DNA of 44,125 nt from Methanocorpusculum sp. MCE (GCA_003315675.1 NIZU01000105.1:1-44125), one strand, 5' to 3'; shown: positions 26,065 through 34,081, counted from the first letter of the stretch. Program-made: numbers and translations. Notes: generated by a model not told the origin, from the letters alone.

Positions 26065-26726
26065 TACGCAACCCGTTTACCCTTTTCCCGGTATTCGCCG
26101 GCATAAGTGTCCAGATTCCGTTTGTATCCTATCCTGTCGACAAATCCGAGTTCTTTGAGTTCGGCGCGGACCCGCATAACGTCGGATTCATCTGCCCAGT
26201 CTGCAGTAAAAACATAGATCACTTTCCGGTCATCGTGAGAGTCCTCGTTTTCTTTTGCGGTGCTCACTTTTGCTCCGATCCCGAGTCGCCCCTCGATCGT
26301 CGCGTCGCGGATCTTCTGCCAGGCGGCATCAACCTCTTCGGGACCGACAAAGATCAGCCATTTTCCCGCCTCTTCCGCGCCGGTTGCCCCGGATGAAACG
26401 CCCGGTTTATCCTGCTGGATCCAGTATGATTTCACTGTTTTCGACGGGATGATGCCTTCGCCGAAACGATAGAGTTCTGCGATCTCCTGCGCGGTCCCGA
26501 TACGCTGAAGAGAGTCTGCAAGGGGGGCATATTCGGATGAAAACTCCTGCATAAGGTTCGAACAGAGTCCATCGATATCTCCGTTTGACTCCACCTCGCG
26601 GAAAAGAAACGATCCTTGTGATTCCTGATGTTTTTCGATGAAGATGGTGAACATTCCAAATGCCAGATCGGCAAGTTCGTCGGCGGGGAACCCCTCTTCG
26701 ATTATTTCGAAATCATCTGCAGTCAT
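26052..26726 (-). CDS. BLES03/C11orf68-like protein (DUF1917)
   Basis: 224 aa. Residues from about 120 on (GKWLIFVGPEEVDAAWQKI, GRLGIGAKVST, VIYVFTADWADESDVMRV, LKELGF, NLDTYAGEY) match the pattern of the eukaryotic BLES03/C11orf68 family, which has been likened to OspF-type phosphothreonine lyases. The N-terminal 100 residues are acidic and helical without a clear match. The AKVS Lys and the Tyr/Arg in the GYKRN region sit where substrate-binding residues would be in that comparison. Function in archaea is unknown. Monocistronic. Confidence 0.6.
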   Translation of the reverse strand: MTADDFEIIEEGFPADELADLAFGMFTIFIEKHQESQGSFLFREVESNGDIDGLCSNLMQEFSSEYAPLADSLQRIGTAQEIAELYRFGEGIIPSKTVKSYWIQQDKPGVSSGATGAEEAGKWLIFVGPEEVDAAWQKIRDATIEGRLGIGAKVSTAKENEDSHDDRKVIYVFTADWADESDVMRVRAELKELGFVDRIGYKRNLDTYAGEYREKGKRVAYYSV

Positions 26727-26820
26727 TATTCATTATTGTATCTTCATGTAGTTTATATTTCGGATTGAATATGCGAAGGTCAGGAAACCTATTATTCCGG
26801 CATTATCCATACTATGTACA

Positions 26821-27735
26821 ATGATTTGGAAACGTGACTGGGGGCTGATTGGTCGTCAGGTTATAGCCTGGATGATCATGCTCCTGTTGTATATGGTAAT
26901 ACTGACGGTGATCATGGTGTTCCTGAAAGGAACGATGATGTATTTCCTGGTCGGTCTGGTATTTATCATGGCGTTTGTGCAGTACTTCTTCTCCGATAAG
27001 CTGGTGCAGCGGAGTATGCAGGTTATGTTGGTCGATGAAGACGAGGAACCTCAGCTGTATGCAATGGTTCGCCGGCTGGCTGACGAGGCGGGTCTTCCGA
27101 TGCCCAAGGTGGGGATCATTCAGCACAGAGCGATGGCAAATATTCCCAACGCCTTTGCGACCGGCAGAAGCCCGAGAAAAGCCGTGGTGGCCGTGACGCC
27201 GAAGATCCGGTATCTTCTGACGGATGACGAGCTTGAGGCCGTTTTGGCGCATGAAATGTCTCATGTGAAGAACCGGGACATGCTGACGATGACGGTCGGC
27301 AGTTTTGCCGTGATGATCGCTTCGATCATCTTAAACAATGCATTCCTCATGGCGCTGTTTGGCGGGAACCGTGATAGTGAAAACGGCGGCGGGATCATCA
27401 TATTCATCCTGGCTATGCTCCTGACCTTTGTTGTGTACATCGTCGGAACGATTGTAACCATGGCAATTTCCCGGTACCGGGAGTTCTCGGCAGACCGCGG
27501 TAGTGCCTATCTCACCCGCGATCCGGATGCGCTTATCCGCGCTCTGAGAAAGATCAGCAGCGGCGTGAATGCAGCTTCCCCCGATGCAAAACGGGCTGTT
27601 TCCGGGACGAATTCGTTCTTCATCATCCCGGCGATTTCGGGCGAGTCGGTTATGGAGTTGTTTTCCACCCACCCGTCGCTTGAAAAGAGGATCGCCAATC
27701 TGGAAAAAGTCCGTGCCGAGATCAGGGGATACTGA
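26821..27735 (+). CDS. htpX: Membrane zinc protease HtpX (M48)
   Basis: 304-aa membrane metalloprotease for quality control of membrane proteins. There are two N-terminal helices (about 15-35 and 39-57) and the zinc site HEMSH at 144-148, with the third ligand Glu221 in YREFSADRGS. Two more hydrophobic stretches lie at 158-178 and 191-216. The C-terminal TNSFFIIPAISG and STHPSLEKRIANLEK are family features. The start at 26821 has no Shine-Dalgarno, so a leaderless transcript is likely. Confidence 0.93.
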   Translation: MIWKRDWGLIGRQVIAWMIMLLLYMVILTVIMVFLKGTMMYFLVGLVFIMAFVQYFFSDKLVQRSMQVMLVDEDEEPQLYAMVRRLADEAGLPMPKVGIIQHRAMANIPNAFATGRSPRKAVVAVTPKIRYLLTDDELEAVLAHEMSHVKNRDMLTMTVGSFAVMIASIILNNAFLMALFGGNRDSENGGGIIIFILAMLLTFVVYIVGTIVTMAISRYREFSADRGSAYLTRDPDALIRALRKISSGVNAASPDAKRAVSGTNSFFIIPAISGESVMELFSTHPSLEKRIANLEKVRAEIRGY

Positions 27736-27798
27736 CCACCCAATATTTTTTCGACAGGTTTAATTAGATCAAAGAGAAACATATATGACGCAAAGACT

Positions 27799-27869
27799 GC
27801 ACTGATGGTCTAGAGGTATGACTTTGGCCTTCCAAGCCAATAGCCCGGGTTCGATTCCCGGTCGGTGCA
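27799..27869 (+). tRNA. trnG: tRNA-Gly (UCC)
   Basis: 71-nt cloverleaf. The acceptor 5' strand GCACTGA pairs with TCGGTGC (one G-U), with discriminator A at 27869. The anticodon arm is TTGGC-CTTCCAA-GCCAA, giving anticodon TCC. The T arm has CCGGG-TTCGATT-CCCGG. No CCA is encoded and there is no intron. AT-rich sequence upstream (TTTAATTAG near 27759-27768) may hold the TATA box. Confidence 0.95.
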
Positions 27870-27888
27870 CTTTTCATCCTTTTTGTAT

Positions 27889-27960
27889 GGATTCGTGGTC
27901 TAGTGGTATGACGTTGCCTTCACACGGCAAAGATCAGGAGTTCGAATCTCCTCGGATCCA
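27889..27960 (+). tRNA. trnV: tRNA-Val (CAC)
   Basis: 72-nt cloverleaf. The acceptor GGATTCG pairs with CGGATCC (one T-G), and the discriminator is A. The anticodon arm TTGCC-TTCACAC-GGCAA gives CAC. The T arm is AGGAG-TTCGAAT-CTCCT. It lies 19 bp after tRNA-Gly and is probably co-transcribed with it. CTGTTTTTTGG follows at once and can act as the T-run terminator. Confidence 0.95.
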
Positions 27961-27962
27961 CT

Positions 27963-27977
27963 GTTTTTTGGTTTTTA
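27963..27977 (+). terminator. T-run terminator after tRNA pair
   Basis: Six T, then GG, then five T directly after the tRNA-Val 3' end. T-runs without a stem are the usual archaeal termination signal. Confidence 0.5.
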
Positions 27978-28020
27978 ATACAAAAATAAGAGTAAATCAG
28001 ACAAATTTATTTTTAATAAG

Positions 28021-28573
28021 AGTTATGCGGTGCGATCTTAACCGAAAAAAACTGACGTACTTATGAGATGCACTTCGATTTCGTGTACGGCATTCGTTTT
28101 GACATAAGAGAAAAACCAACCGCGAATCGGCGCGAATCCCGCAAGCCTTTGGCTTGCTCCCGGAATCGGATTTGCTTATCCTCACTTTCGCAATCCAGCT
28201 TCGCTGTCTTGCTCATACCTGATCAGGAACGTTCGGGCAAATCCTGTCGCCGCCCCAGCGGCTCCCAATATTGAGTTGCCTCTTGATCTTATGTCGTGAT
28301 TGTCAGTAAAATGGATATTATTCAGATTAAGAACTGCTCAATAAACATCTCCCTCACGAGAGGCGCTGGGGCGCCGACAGGATTTGCCCGAACGCTCCCG
28401 ATGAGGGACAAGCCGTCGTATCGATTAGATACGACGAGCGAGAGTGAGGATCAGCAAATCCGATTCGTCTCGCCCGAAGGGCGGATTCGCGCCGATTCGC
28501 GGTTGGTTTTTCTCATACATCCAGAAATGGGATTACCCGTCCCGAATCGGAGCCACACCAGCACTGCGTAACT
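28021..28573. repeat. Nested-hairpin repeat element, copy 1
   Basis: 553 bp bounded by imperfect terminal inverted repeats: AGTTATGCGGTGC at 28021-28033, and GCACTGCGTAACT at 28561-28573. Inside are two complementary arms (about 28112-28266 and 28361-28510) starting with AACCAACCGCGAATCGG and ending with its complement. Each arm carries small perfect hairpins (for example 28141-28157, 28196-28206, 28362-28375, 28414-28436, 28472-28482) separated by conserved linkers. Copy 2 at 34099-34586 has the same layout. No ORF is credible. It is best explained as a non-autonomous mobile element (MITE-like), or as a structured RNA-encoding repeat. Confidence 0.8.
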
Positions 28574-28653
28574 TGGATTTCATGAGTTTATTCATGTCAT
28601 AATTGATTGCGCACACTTAGTTTTCCTCATCCCTCATCCCCCTCTGGCGGGTC

Positions 28654-28972
28654 ATGTAGGATATGTAGGTTGAATGTAGGATCAATGTAGGATGTTATGT
28701 AGGATAGAAAACCCAGAATTATCCTCTAAATCACAAAAGAGACAGATATTCCCGTCAAAATGAAATATATGTGGGATGGTCGAAAATCCATCAGCTCTGG
28801 AACACAAATCTCTATAGTATCTCTATAGTTTTACTGCTCCCTCTCCTCCTGGATGAATTATATCCTACATACCTACATAAGTCTGAAAATAGAGCTTAAA
28901 ATCAAAAAATAAATCGTATGGTCGGGTAAAATGATGTAGGATGTACCTACATAGAACCTACATATCCTACAT
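28654..28972. repeat. ATGTAGG repeat array (11 copies, two opposed clusters)
   Basis: Forward ATGTAGG copies start at 28654, 28663, 28674, 28685 and 28697 (steps of 9, 11, 11 and 12 bp). Complementary copies (CCTACAT) start at 28864, 28872, 28946, 28957 and 28966, plus one forward copy at 28934. The outermost parts form a longer inverted repeat: ATGTAGGATATGTAGGTT at 28654-28671 is mirrored near 28955-28972. Between the clusters an 11-bp unit ATCTCTATAGT is perfectly duplicated at 28808-28829. There is no gene inside. Iteron-like protein binding sites, or the terminal/subterminal repeats of a small element, are both possible. Confidence 0.85.
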
Positions 28973-28974
28973 TG

Positions 28975-29814
28975 TTACCCGAAACAGACCCAGCGGTCGT
29001 AGATCGGATCGCGGGTATTTTCCATAATCTCAAGCCTCCGGTCCACCCCGTCGGCCCACTCCTTTACCCAGTGAGCCTCCTCCTCCGTTGCGACCGTGAT
29101 AAGCGTATTCTGCGTGATCCCGGCAAGCTCCTCAACGATTGGCCGCCAGATATCCTTCGTGTATCCGTATATCTGCCCGAACATGATCCCGACCCCGTAC
29201 GCCGCATCCGGAAGATACGCCGAGGCAATGCGTGCGTCGATACAGATCATCCGCTCGGGGGATAATCTGCCTGACGAAAGACAAAGCGCCAGAAGCTCGG
29301 GATCGTTGTCGTACGCGATCGGACGAGCTCCCATCTCACTCAAAAGGAGAGATCCGATTCCCGACCCTGCACAGGCGTCCAGCGCGATCCCGGAGATCGA
29401 ACTCCCCCACATCTCGTGAAGAAGATCGCGGACCTTGCCAATCCTGTCGGCGGTGAGATCATCTCCGGCCGGCGGGATCGTTGTACGGAGGATCTCCGCA
29501 TAATATGCCCGGCATGCATCCTCCGCATCCTCGCGGTCTTCCTGATAGATATCCCCATCCGCTGCTTCAAAGAGAGCCAGCTCTCCCCCGGTTGGCGGCC
29601 GGAAAAGCCAGGAGGTCCCGCACCACTCATCGCCGCTTTTTACCGCAAACAAAAGAGGACTCTCCTCCTCATCGATCAGGAGCCTCGCCCCGTTCTCCAC
29701 CGGCTCCGCCTCGCAGATCAAAACGCCCGGTTCGCCGTTATTCACGAGCGATGCATAATCAGGTTCAAGAAGCCTGAGTTTCTCCAGCTCCAGCATTTCA
29801 GAAAGTCTCGACAT
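28975..29814 (-). CDS. SAM-dependent methyltransferase-like protein
   Basis: 279 aa. The N-terminal 110 residues are an acidic domain of unknown type. A Rossmann-type methyltransferase follows, with motif I ALDACAGSGIGSLLL (about 144-158), then GARPIAYDNDPE, where the Asp would hold the SAM ribose. No NPPY-type motif is visible, so DNA or tRNA adenine methylation is not indicated; the substrate is unknown. It is the last gene of an apgM/bactofilin-like/methyltransferase unit, starting at the base next to the preceding stop. The ATGTAGG array begins 3 bp after its stop. Confidence 0.75.
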   Translation of the reverse strand: MSRLSEMLELEKLRLLEPDYASLVNNGEPGVLICEAEPVENGARLLIDEEESPLLFAVKSGDEWCGTSWLFRPPTGGELALFEAADGDIYQEDREDAEDACRAYYAEILRTTIPPAGDDLTADRIGKVRDLLHEMWGSSISGIALDACAGSGIGSLLLSEMGARPIAYDNDPELLALCLSSGRLSPERMICIDARIASAYLPDAAYGVGIMFGQIYGYTKDIWRPIVEELAGITQNTLITVATEEEAHWVKEWADGVDRRLEIMENTRDPIYDRWVCFG

Positions 29815-30876
29815 TTATTTACCCTCCACATGACCGATGGTAAGCCCTTCGGTAGCTTTAATCACGCCGCTCACCCGTGCGTCCTCATGCAGCCAGACCG
29901 TCTTTCCGGCCACATCGCCGAGAACATCCGCTCCGCGCTCGACCCGGATATTCTGCCCGACGACATCGCCGTGAATCGCCGTTCTCGGCCCGACTTTCAC
30001 ACGCTGGGAAGCCTGAACGCTCCCAAAAAGCGTGGTGTCTTTGCGGATCTTCACCGACTGCGCCTTGATGTTTCCGTGCAGACGGCAGCTCGACCCGATC
30101 TCCATCGGCGTCGGGACAGAGAAGTAGCGAAGATCCATGGCGGTTTTCGGAGGAAGCACCAGAGGTGCTGAGTTCGCTTCGGAGATCAGACTCTCCACCC
30201 GTTTTCTCGCAGCCTCCTCTCCTTCCAGATGGAGCATCGTCATAACATAGAGCAGAAGATAGAGAACCACCGGCATGGGATTTCGGATCGCGATATCCCC
30301 GTATGCCTTGAACTCCTTATCGATAACCACGTTGTCCCCAATATCCAGATTGCCGACGACATTCAGTTTGCCGTGAATTTTGACGCCTTCGCCGAGATAC
30401 GCATCCCCGTTGCAAAGAACCGTTCCAAACACCTCGCAGAAGTTGTCGATTCTGAGATCTCCTTCCGCGACGATATCGCCGTGCATGGTCGAGAGTTCGC
30501 TGATAACGATATCTTCTCCGTAAAGGCCGTAGCCGATATCGCAGTGATCCCCGACAAGGATGTCGTGTCTGGTTTTGAGATTGCGTTCCTGCAGTTCGGT
30601 TTTATCAGGAAGGTAACAGGTTTTAAAAAGATCGGAGGAGGATACAACCATCGATGCCGTCTCCTCGTCTACTTCGGAGAGATTCAAAGAAGGGAGCTTT
30701 TTTTCATCCGCGGCCACCTCGGAAAAAAGAGGTTCGGGCGTTTCTTTCGCCTCTTCCAAGGCCTGATCCTCGAGTTCCTTCTCCTCTTCGGGTGTGAGTT
30801 CAGGTAAGGTCAGGAACTTTTCCTCCTCTTCAGGCAATGATTCAGCTATTATTATCCGTTTTTTATCCTCCGCCAT
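29815..30876 (-). CDS. Bactofilin-like beta-helix protein
   Basis: 353 aa. The first 90 residues are strongly acidic and likely disordered. Residues about 100-200 form a right-handed beta-helix-like repeat (HCDIGYGLYGEDIVISE, MHGDIVAEGDLRI, GDAYLGEGVKIHGKLNVVGNLDIG). After a hydrophobic helix (MPVVLYLLLYVMTMLH) a second run follows (GSSCRLHGNIKAQSVKI, TAIHGDVVGQNIRVE, GDVAGKTVWLHEDARVSGVI). This is the pattern of polymer-forming bactofilin-like proteins, which can build filaments or scaffolds. The insertion of a hydrophobic helix between two repeat blocks is odd and may be a membrane or partner contact. Start ATG is preceded by GGTGG/GGAG. Confidence 0.75.
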   Translation of the reverse strand: MAEDKKRIIIAESLPEEEEKFLTLPELTPEEEKELEDQALEEAKETPEPLFSEVAADEKKLPSLNLSEVDEETASMVVSSSDLFKTCYLPDKTELQERNLKTRHDILVGDHCDIGYGLYGEDIVISELSTMHGDIVAEGDLRIDNFCEVFGTVLCNGDAYLGEGVKIHGKLNVVGNLDIGDNVVIDKEFKAYGDIAIRNPMPVVLYLLLYVMTMLHLEGEEAARKRVESLISEANSAPLVLPPKTAMDLRYFSVPTPMEIGSSCRLHGNIKAQSVKIRKDTTLFGSVQASQRVKVGPRTAIHGDVVGQNIRVERGADVLGDVAGKTVWLHEDARVSGVIKATEGLTIGHVEGK

Positions 30877-30902
30877 GCTCCACCACGTGTATTAGTATAT
30901 CG

Positions 30903-32123
30903 TTATGCTCCGTACTTATGGGTTTTGTCAACGAGGTCCAGAAGAATCGGCATCAGACTGCCGCCGGATATCCGGCAAAGACCTCCTGCGGCACAGGAGA
31001 TCTCGTCATAGCTGGTGACCAGATCGATACGGGTTCCGTCTCCGCGAAGGATCAGCGGAACCGGATCGGCGCTGTGTTCCTTGATCGTACAGGGCGTGGA
31101 GTGATCACCGCAGACGGCGATCATCAGATTGGGCATATCGAAGAACGGCAGAAGGGCCGCATCGACCTCCTCGAGATATTTCATCTTCTCGACGGCTTTT
31201 CCGTCATGTCCATACTCGTCGGCCGTCTTTACATTGAAGAGAACGAAATCCTTTTTCTCCAGCTCACGGCACACAAGATTTACCTGTTCGTCAAGCGGCG
31301 TTGTGGGAAGAACAGGGATGCGTTCAAGGCCGACGGAACTGCCGATTCCTGCGATCAGGGCGGCTGCGGCGACGACACTGCCGGAGAGTTCATGCTTTTC
31401 TTCGAAGGTTTCGTAGACGCCCATCTCTCCGGCGCCCCGGATCAGAACGACGTTTGCCGGGAAATCGCCGCGGGCTTTGCGCTCAAGGTTGACCGGATGA
31501 TCTTTAAGGATCTCGGCCGCCTGCCGGAAAAATTCGTTACAAACTTCGGCGGTAAAGGCCGCCTCTTTGCTCCCGTCTTCTGCATGAATCGTCTTCGGCG
31601 GAACACCGGTTTTCTTCGGGTCGTTGGATGAGACGGCGGCACTGAGTCCTTTTCCTTTCAGAGCGAGGGCTGCCCGGTGGCAGGTGCCCGGCGCGAACTC
31701 GATCTCGACGCCGTATTTTGAGAGATCCACTCCGTTTTTGACGGCGGCGGTGATCTCAGTCGTGTCGGCGATCCGACCTGCACGCCGGTCTATTACATTG
31801 CCGTCATCATCGACCGTGGCATAATTTGCCCGAAAGCCGATCATACTGGGTTCCATTTTGATGCCGCAGCCTGCGGCTTCCAAGGGTCCCCTGCCGGTGT
31901 AATAGATATGAGGATCATAGCCGAGAAGGCTGAGATGGGAGGTGTCCGAGCCGCCGCGAACGCCCGGAGCGATCGGATCCATGATCCCGCAGATACCTTC
32001 AGCGGCAAGCCGGTCGAGATTCGGGATGGAGGCCGCCTGCAGCGGGGTTTTATTGCCAAGAATCCCGCATGGCCTGTCTCCTACACCGTCAATGATGAGA
32101 AGAAGAATTTTCGATGCTGTCAT
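30903..32123 (-). CDS. apgM: 2,3-bisphosphoglycerate-independent phosphoglycerate mutase, archaeal type
   Basis: 406-aa enzyme interconverting 3- and 2-phosphoglycerate in glycolysis/gluconeogenesis. The N-terminal LLLIIDGVGDRP carries the metal-binding Asp, GGSDTSHLSLLGYDP has the phosphorylated Ser/Thr region, and VCGDHSTPCTIKEHSADPVPL provides the C-terminal metal site. It belongs to the alkaline phosphatase superfamily. The order apgM, bactofilin-like, methyltransferase with gaps of 26 and 0 bp suggests one transcript. Confidence 0.94.
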   Translation of the reverse strand: MTASKILLLIIDGVGDRPCGILGNKTPLQAASIPNLDRLAAEGICGIMDPIAPGVRGGSDTSHLSLLGYDPHIYYTGRGPLEAAGCGIKMEPSMIGFRANYATVDDDGNVIDRRAGRIADTTEITAAVKNGVDLSKYGVEIEFAPGTCHRAALALKGKGLSAAVSSNDPKKTGVPPKTIHAEDGSKEAAFTAEVCNEFFRQAAEILKDHPVNLERKARGDFPANVVLIRGAGEMGVYETFEEKHELSGSVVAAAALIAGIGSSVGLERIPVLPTTPLDEQVNLVCRELEKKDFVLFNVKTADEYGHDGKAVEKMKYLEEVDAALLPFFDMPNLMIAVCGDHSTPCTIKEHSADPVPLILRGDGTRIDLVTSYDEISCAAGGLCRISGGSLMPILLDLVDKTHKYGA

Positions 32124-32172
32124 AATATGAATTATTTGGCTGAATACCTCTTAGTGTATTCTGTTTGGAGAC

Positions 32173-32640
32173 TCAGACGAGGGTCTGAAGCGTCTGCAGG
32201 ACCTCCGCTGCATGTCCTTTGACCTTGACCTTATTCCACACGGCGAGGATTTTTCCGGTTGAATGGATGACGAATGTGCTGCGCTCGACACCCATGTACT
32301 CCCGGCCGTAGAGTTTCTTCTGTACCCAGACGCAGAATGCGCCGATCACCGTCTTTTCCGGGTCGGACAGAAGGGTCACGGACAACGCCTGTTTTTCCGT
32401 AAACTTGCGATGGCTGGCGGCCGTGTCGGGACTGATGCCGAACACCTGTGTGTCAAGACGGGAAAATTCGGAAAGCAGTGCGGAGAACTCTTTTGCTTCG
32501 GTTGTGCAGCCTGCCGTGTTGTCTTTCGGATAAAAATAGAGGACGGTTAAACGGGAAGCATCCGTTGGAAATGTCCATGTTTTTCCCGAAGCGTCGGAAA
32601 GCGTGAAGGGAGATATCAAATCGTTTACCTGAAGTGCCAT
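32173..32640 (-). CDS. Peroxiredoxin, BCP/PrxQ type, lacking the usual resolving Cys
   Basis: 155 aa from the ATG at 32640 (MALQVNDLISPF); an upstream in-frame extension to 32661 is not family-like. The peroxidatic Cys45 lies in NTAGCTTEA, where most family members have TPGCT. The resolving Cys expected five residues later is Lys50. Another Cys occurs at 103 (AFCVWVQKK), where Gly is usual, and could serve instead. YFYPKDNT and GISPDTAASHRKF are typical. It reduces peroxides using a thioredoxin or similar donor. A TATA-like stretch about 30 bp upstream suggests a leaderless mRNA. Confidence 0.9.
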   Translation of the reverse strand: MALQVNDLISPFTLSDASGKTWTFPTDASRLTVLYFYPKDNTAGCTTEAKEFSALLSEFSRLDTQVFGISPDTAASHRKFTEKQALSVTLLSDPEKTVIGAFCVWVQKKLYGREYMGVERSTFVIHSTGKILAVWNKVKVKGHAAEVLQTLQTLV

Positions 32641-32674
32641 GTATAAATTTTGGCACGGCAAAAATATAATGATT

Positions 32675-33352
32675 TCAGTACAGGACGCGGTACTCGGTCA
32701 CCAGATTGGTGCCGTACATTTTTGTACTTCTCAGGTCGAGTTTGATCATGTCGTTTTCGGAGGTAAGCGGCATCCCGCCGACTAAGGAAGGCGTGTCGCT
32801 TCCGCCGGCGATGAACGGCATATGGATGAGTCTGATCTCGTCCACGAGTCCGTGATGAAGCATGTGCCAGTTGAGGGTCGGTCCTCCTTCGATGATAAGT
32901 TTGTGTATATGGTATTTGGATGAGAGAATATCCATAAGCAGAGGGAAATCCACCCGGTCTTCGCCGCAGACGACCACGCCAACCCCGCGGGCGGTGAAAG
33001 CATCGATCCGGTCTTTTGGCGCCTTTGCAGAAACGGCAAGAACGGTCCTTGCTTTTGTTGTGTCGAAGACGTTTGCTTCAAGCGGCAGATCGGCAAGACT
33101 GTTTGGGATGACGCGGAGAGGGTTCTCCCCCTCGACCATTCGCACCGTCAGAAAGGAGTTGTCGATCCGAATCGTTGACGAGCCAACCATTATGGCGTCA
33201 TACTCGGCACGGGTTTCGTGGAGGAGAATCTCGGCTTCATGGGACATATGTTTCATGAGTATTTTACTGGAAACGCCTTTGCCAAGAGTGAGTTTCCCGT
33301 CTGCCGTGATCTCCGAAATCATCAACACGTGTGGTTTTTGTAATGTCTCCAT
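32675..33352 (-). CDS. 2,5-diamino-6-(ribosylamino)-pyrimidinone 5'-phosphate reductase
   Basis: 225-aa RibD C-terminal-type reductase (ArfC/MJ0671 type), acting early in riboflavin and F420 synthesis and using NADPH. MISEITADGKLTLG at the N-terminus, MVGSSTIRIDNSFLTVR and LIIEGGPTLNWHML (the NADPH-binding GGPTLN) are diagnostic. The frame opens at 33403, but the ATG at 33352 (METLQKPHVLM) has AGAAGG at the right distance and fits the family. It lies 34 bp upstream of the peroxiredoxin in the same direction. Confidence 0.9.
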   Translation of the reverse strand: METLQKPHVLMISEITADGKLTLGKGVSSKILMKHMSHEAEILLHETRAEYDAIMVGSSTIRIDNSFLTVRMVEGENPLRVIPNSLADLPLEANVFDTTKARTVLAVSAKAPKDRIDAFTARGVGVVVCGEDRVDFPLLMDILSSKYHIHKLIIEGGPTLNWHMLHHGLVDEIRLIHMPFIAGGSDTPSLVGGMPLTSENDMIKLDLRSTKMYGTNLVTEYRVLY

Positions 33353-33433
33353 GAAAGTTTCCTTCTGATTCATATAGCTTGACGATGTATAGATATTTAG
33401 CACGCACCGATAAATGATTTTACCTCTATATCC

Positions 33434-34081
33434 ATGAATATTACATCGCTCAGATACAAACTCACGGGATGGCTCGACCCGATTGTCAAGGTATTCGTCA
33501 AAACAGGAATGAGTCCCAACCAGATTACACTTCTTTCCCTTTTTTTCGGGATCGGCGCTGCGGTCTGCTATTTTTGCCAGTCGTTTATTGTCGGGAGCGT
33601 TCTTCTGCTTATCTCGGGAATTCTGGATCTGACGGATGGATCGGTCGCACGAATAACCAAAAAGAAGAGTGATTTCGGGGCGATCAGCGACTGGATCGTC
33701 GATAAATACGTGGACGGGATCGTGCTTCTCGCAATTGGTCTTTCAGGAGTTCCGATCATCTCCCAGTTTACGGGTTTTGCTCCGACTGCGGATATGCTGA
33801 TCGCCGGCCTTGCCGTGATCGGGTCGATCATGAACACGTTCGTAAAACCGGTGACGTATGCGGAGATCGGCTACACCTGCAAGGAGGATGGAAAGATCTC
33901 GGATCCCCTCGAAGGAATCGGATTTTTCGGCAGGCCCGAGACGATGATCGCTCTGGTTTTCTTCGGCGTTATCGGTCAGATATGGATCGCTGTAATTCTC
34001 GTTGCCGTCTGCACGAACCTTTCCGCATTCCAGAGGTTATGGTATCTCTGGAGAAAGCACGGCGAATACAAAATAGATTAA
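33434..34081 (+). CDS. CDP-alcohol phosphatidyltransferase (archaetidylinositol-phosphate-synthase-like)
   Basis: 215-aa integral membrane enzyme attaching a polar head group to a CDP-activated lipid. The full family motif is present: Asp65, Asp68-Gly69, Ala72-Arg73, Gly82, Asp86 and Asp90 (LDLTDGSVAR...GAISDWIVD). About six helices follow the usual pattern. The MNITSLRYKL N-terminus and MSPNQITLL are shared with archaetidylinositol phosphate synthases; serine or glycerol head groups cannot be ruled out. It ends with a T-run just before repeat element 2. Confidence 0.88.
   Translation: MNITSLRYKLTGWLDPIVKVFVKTGMSPNQITLLSLFFGIGAAVCYFCQSFIVGSVLLLISGILDLTDGSVARITKKKSDFGAISDWIVDKYVDGIVLLAIGLSGVPIISQFTGFAPTADMLIAGLAVIGSIMNTFVKPVTYAEIGYTCKEDGKISDPLEGIGFFGRPETMIALVFFGVIGQIWIAVILVAVCTNLSAFQRLWYLWRKHGEYKID

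Noticed and set aside
27953..28100. Integration (att) site at the tRNA-Val 3' end
   Set aside because: I found no second copy of the tRNA 3' end in the window and no integrase gene.
28068..28274. Open frames inside repeat element 1
   Set aside because: They run through hairpin sequence, have no ribosome binding site, and are not kept in copy 2.
28654..28972. CRISPR array
   Set aside because: The repeat unit is 7-9 bp, spacing is 8-12 bp, orientation changes, and there are no cas genes.
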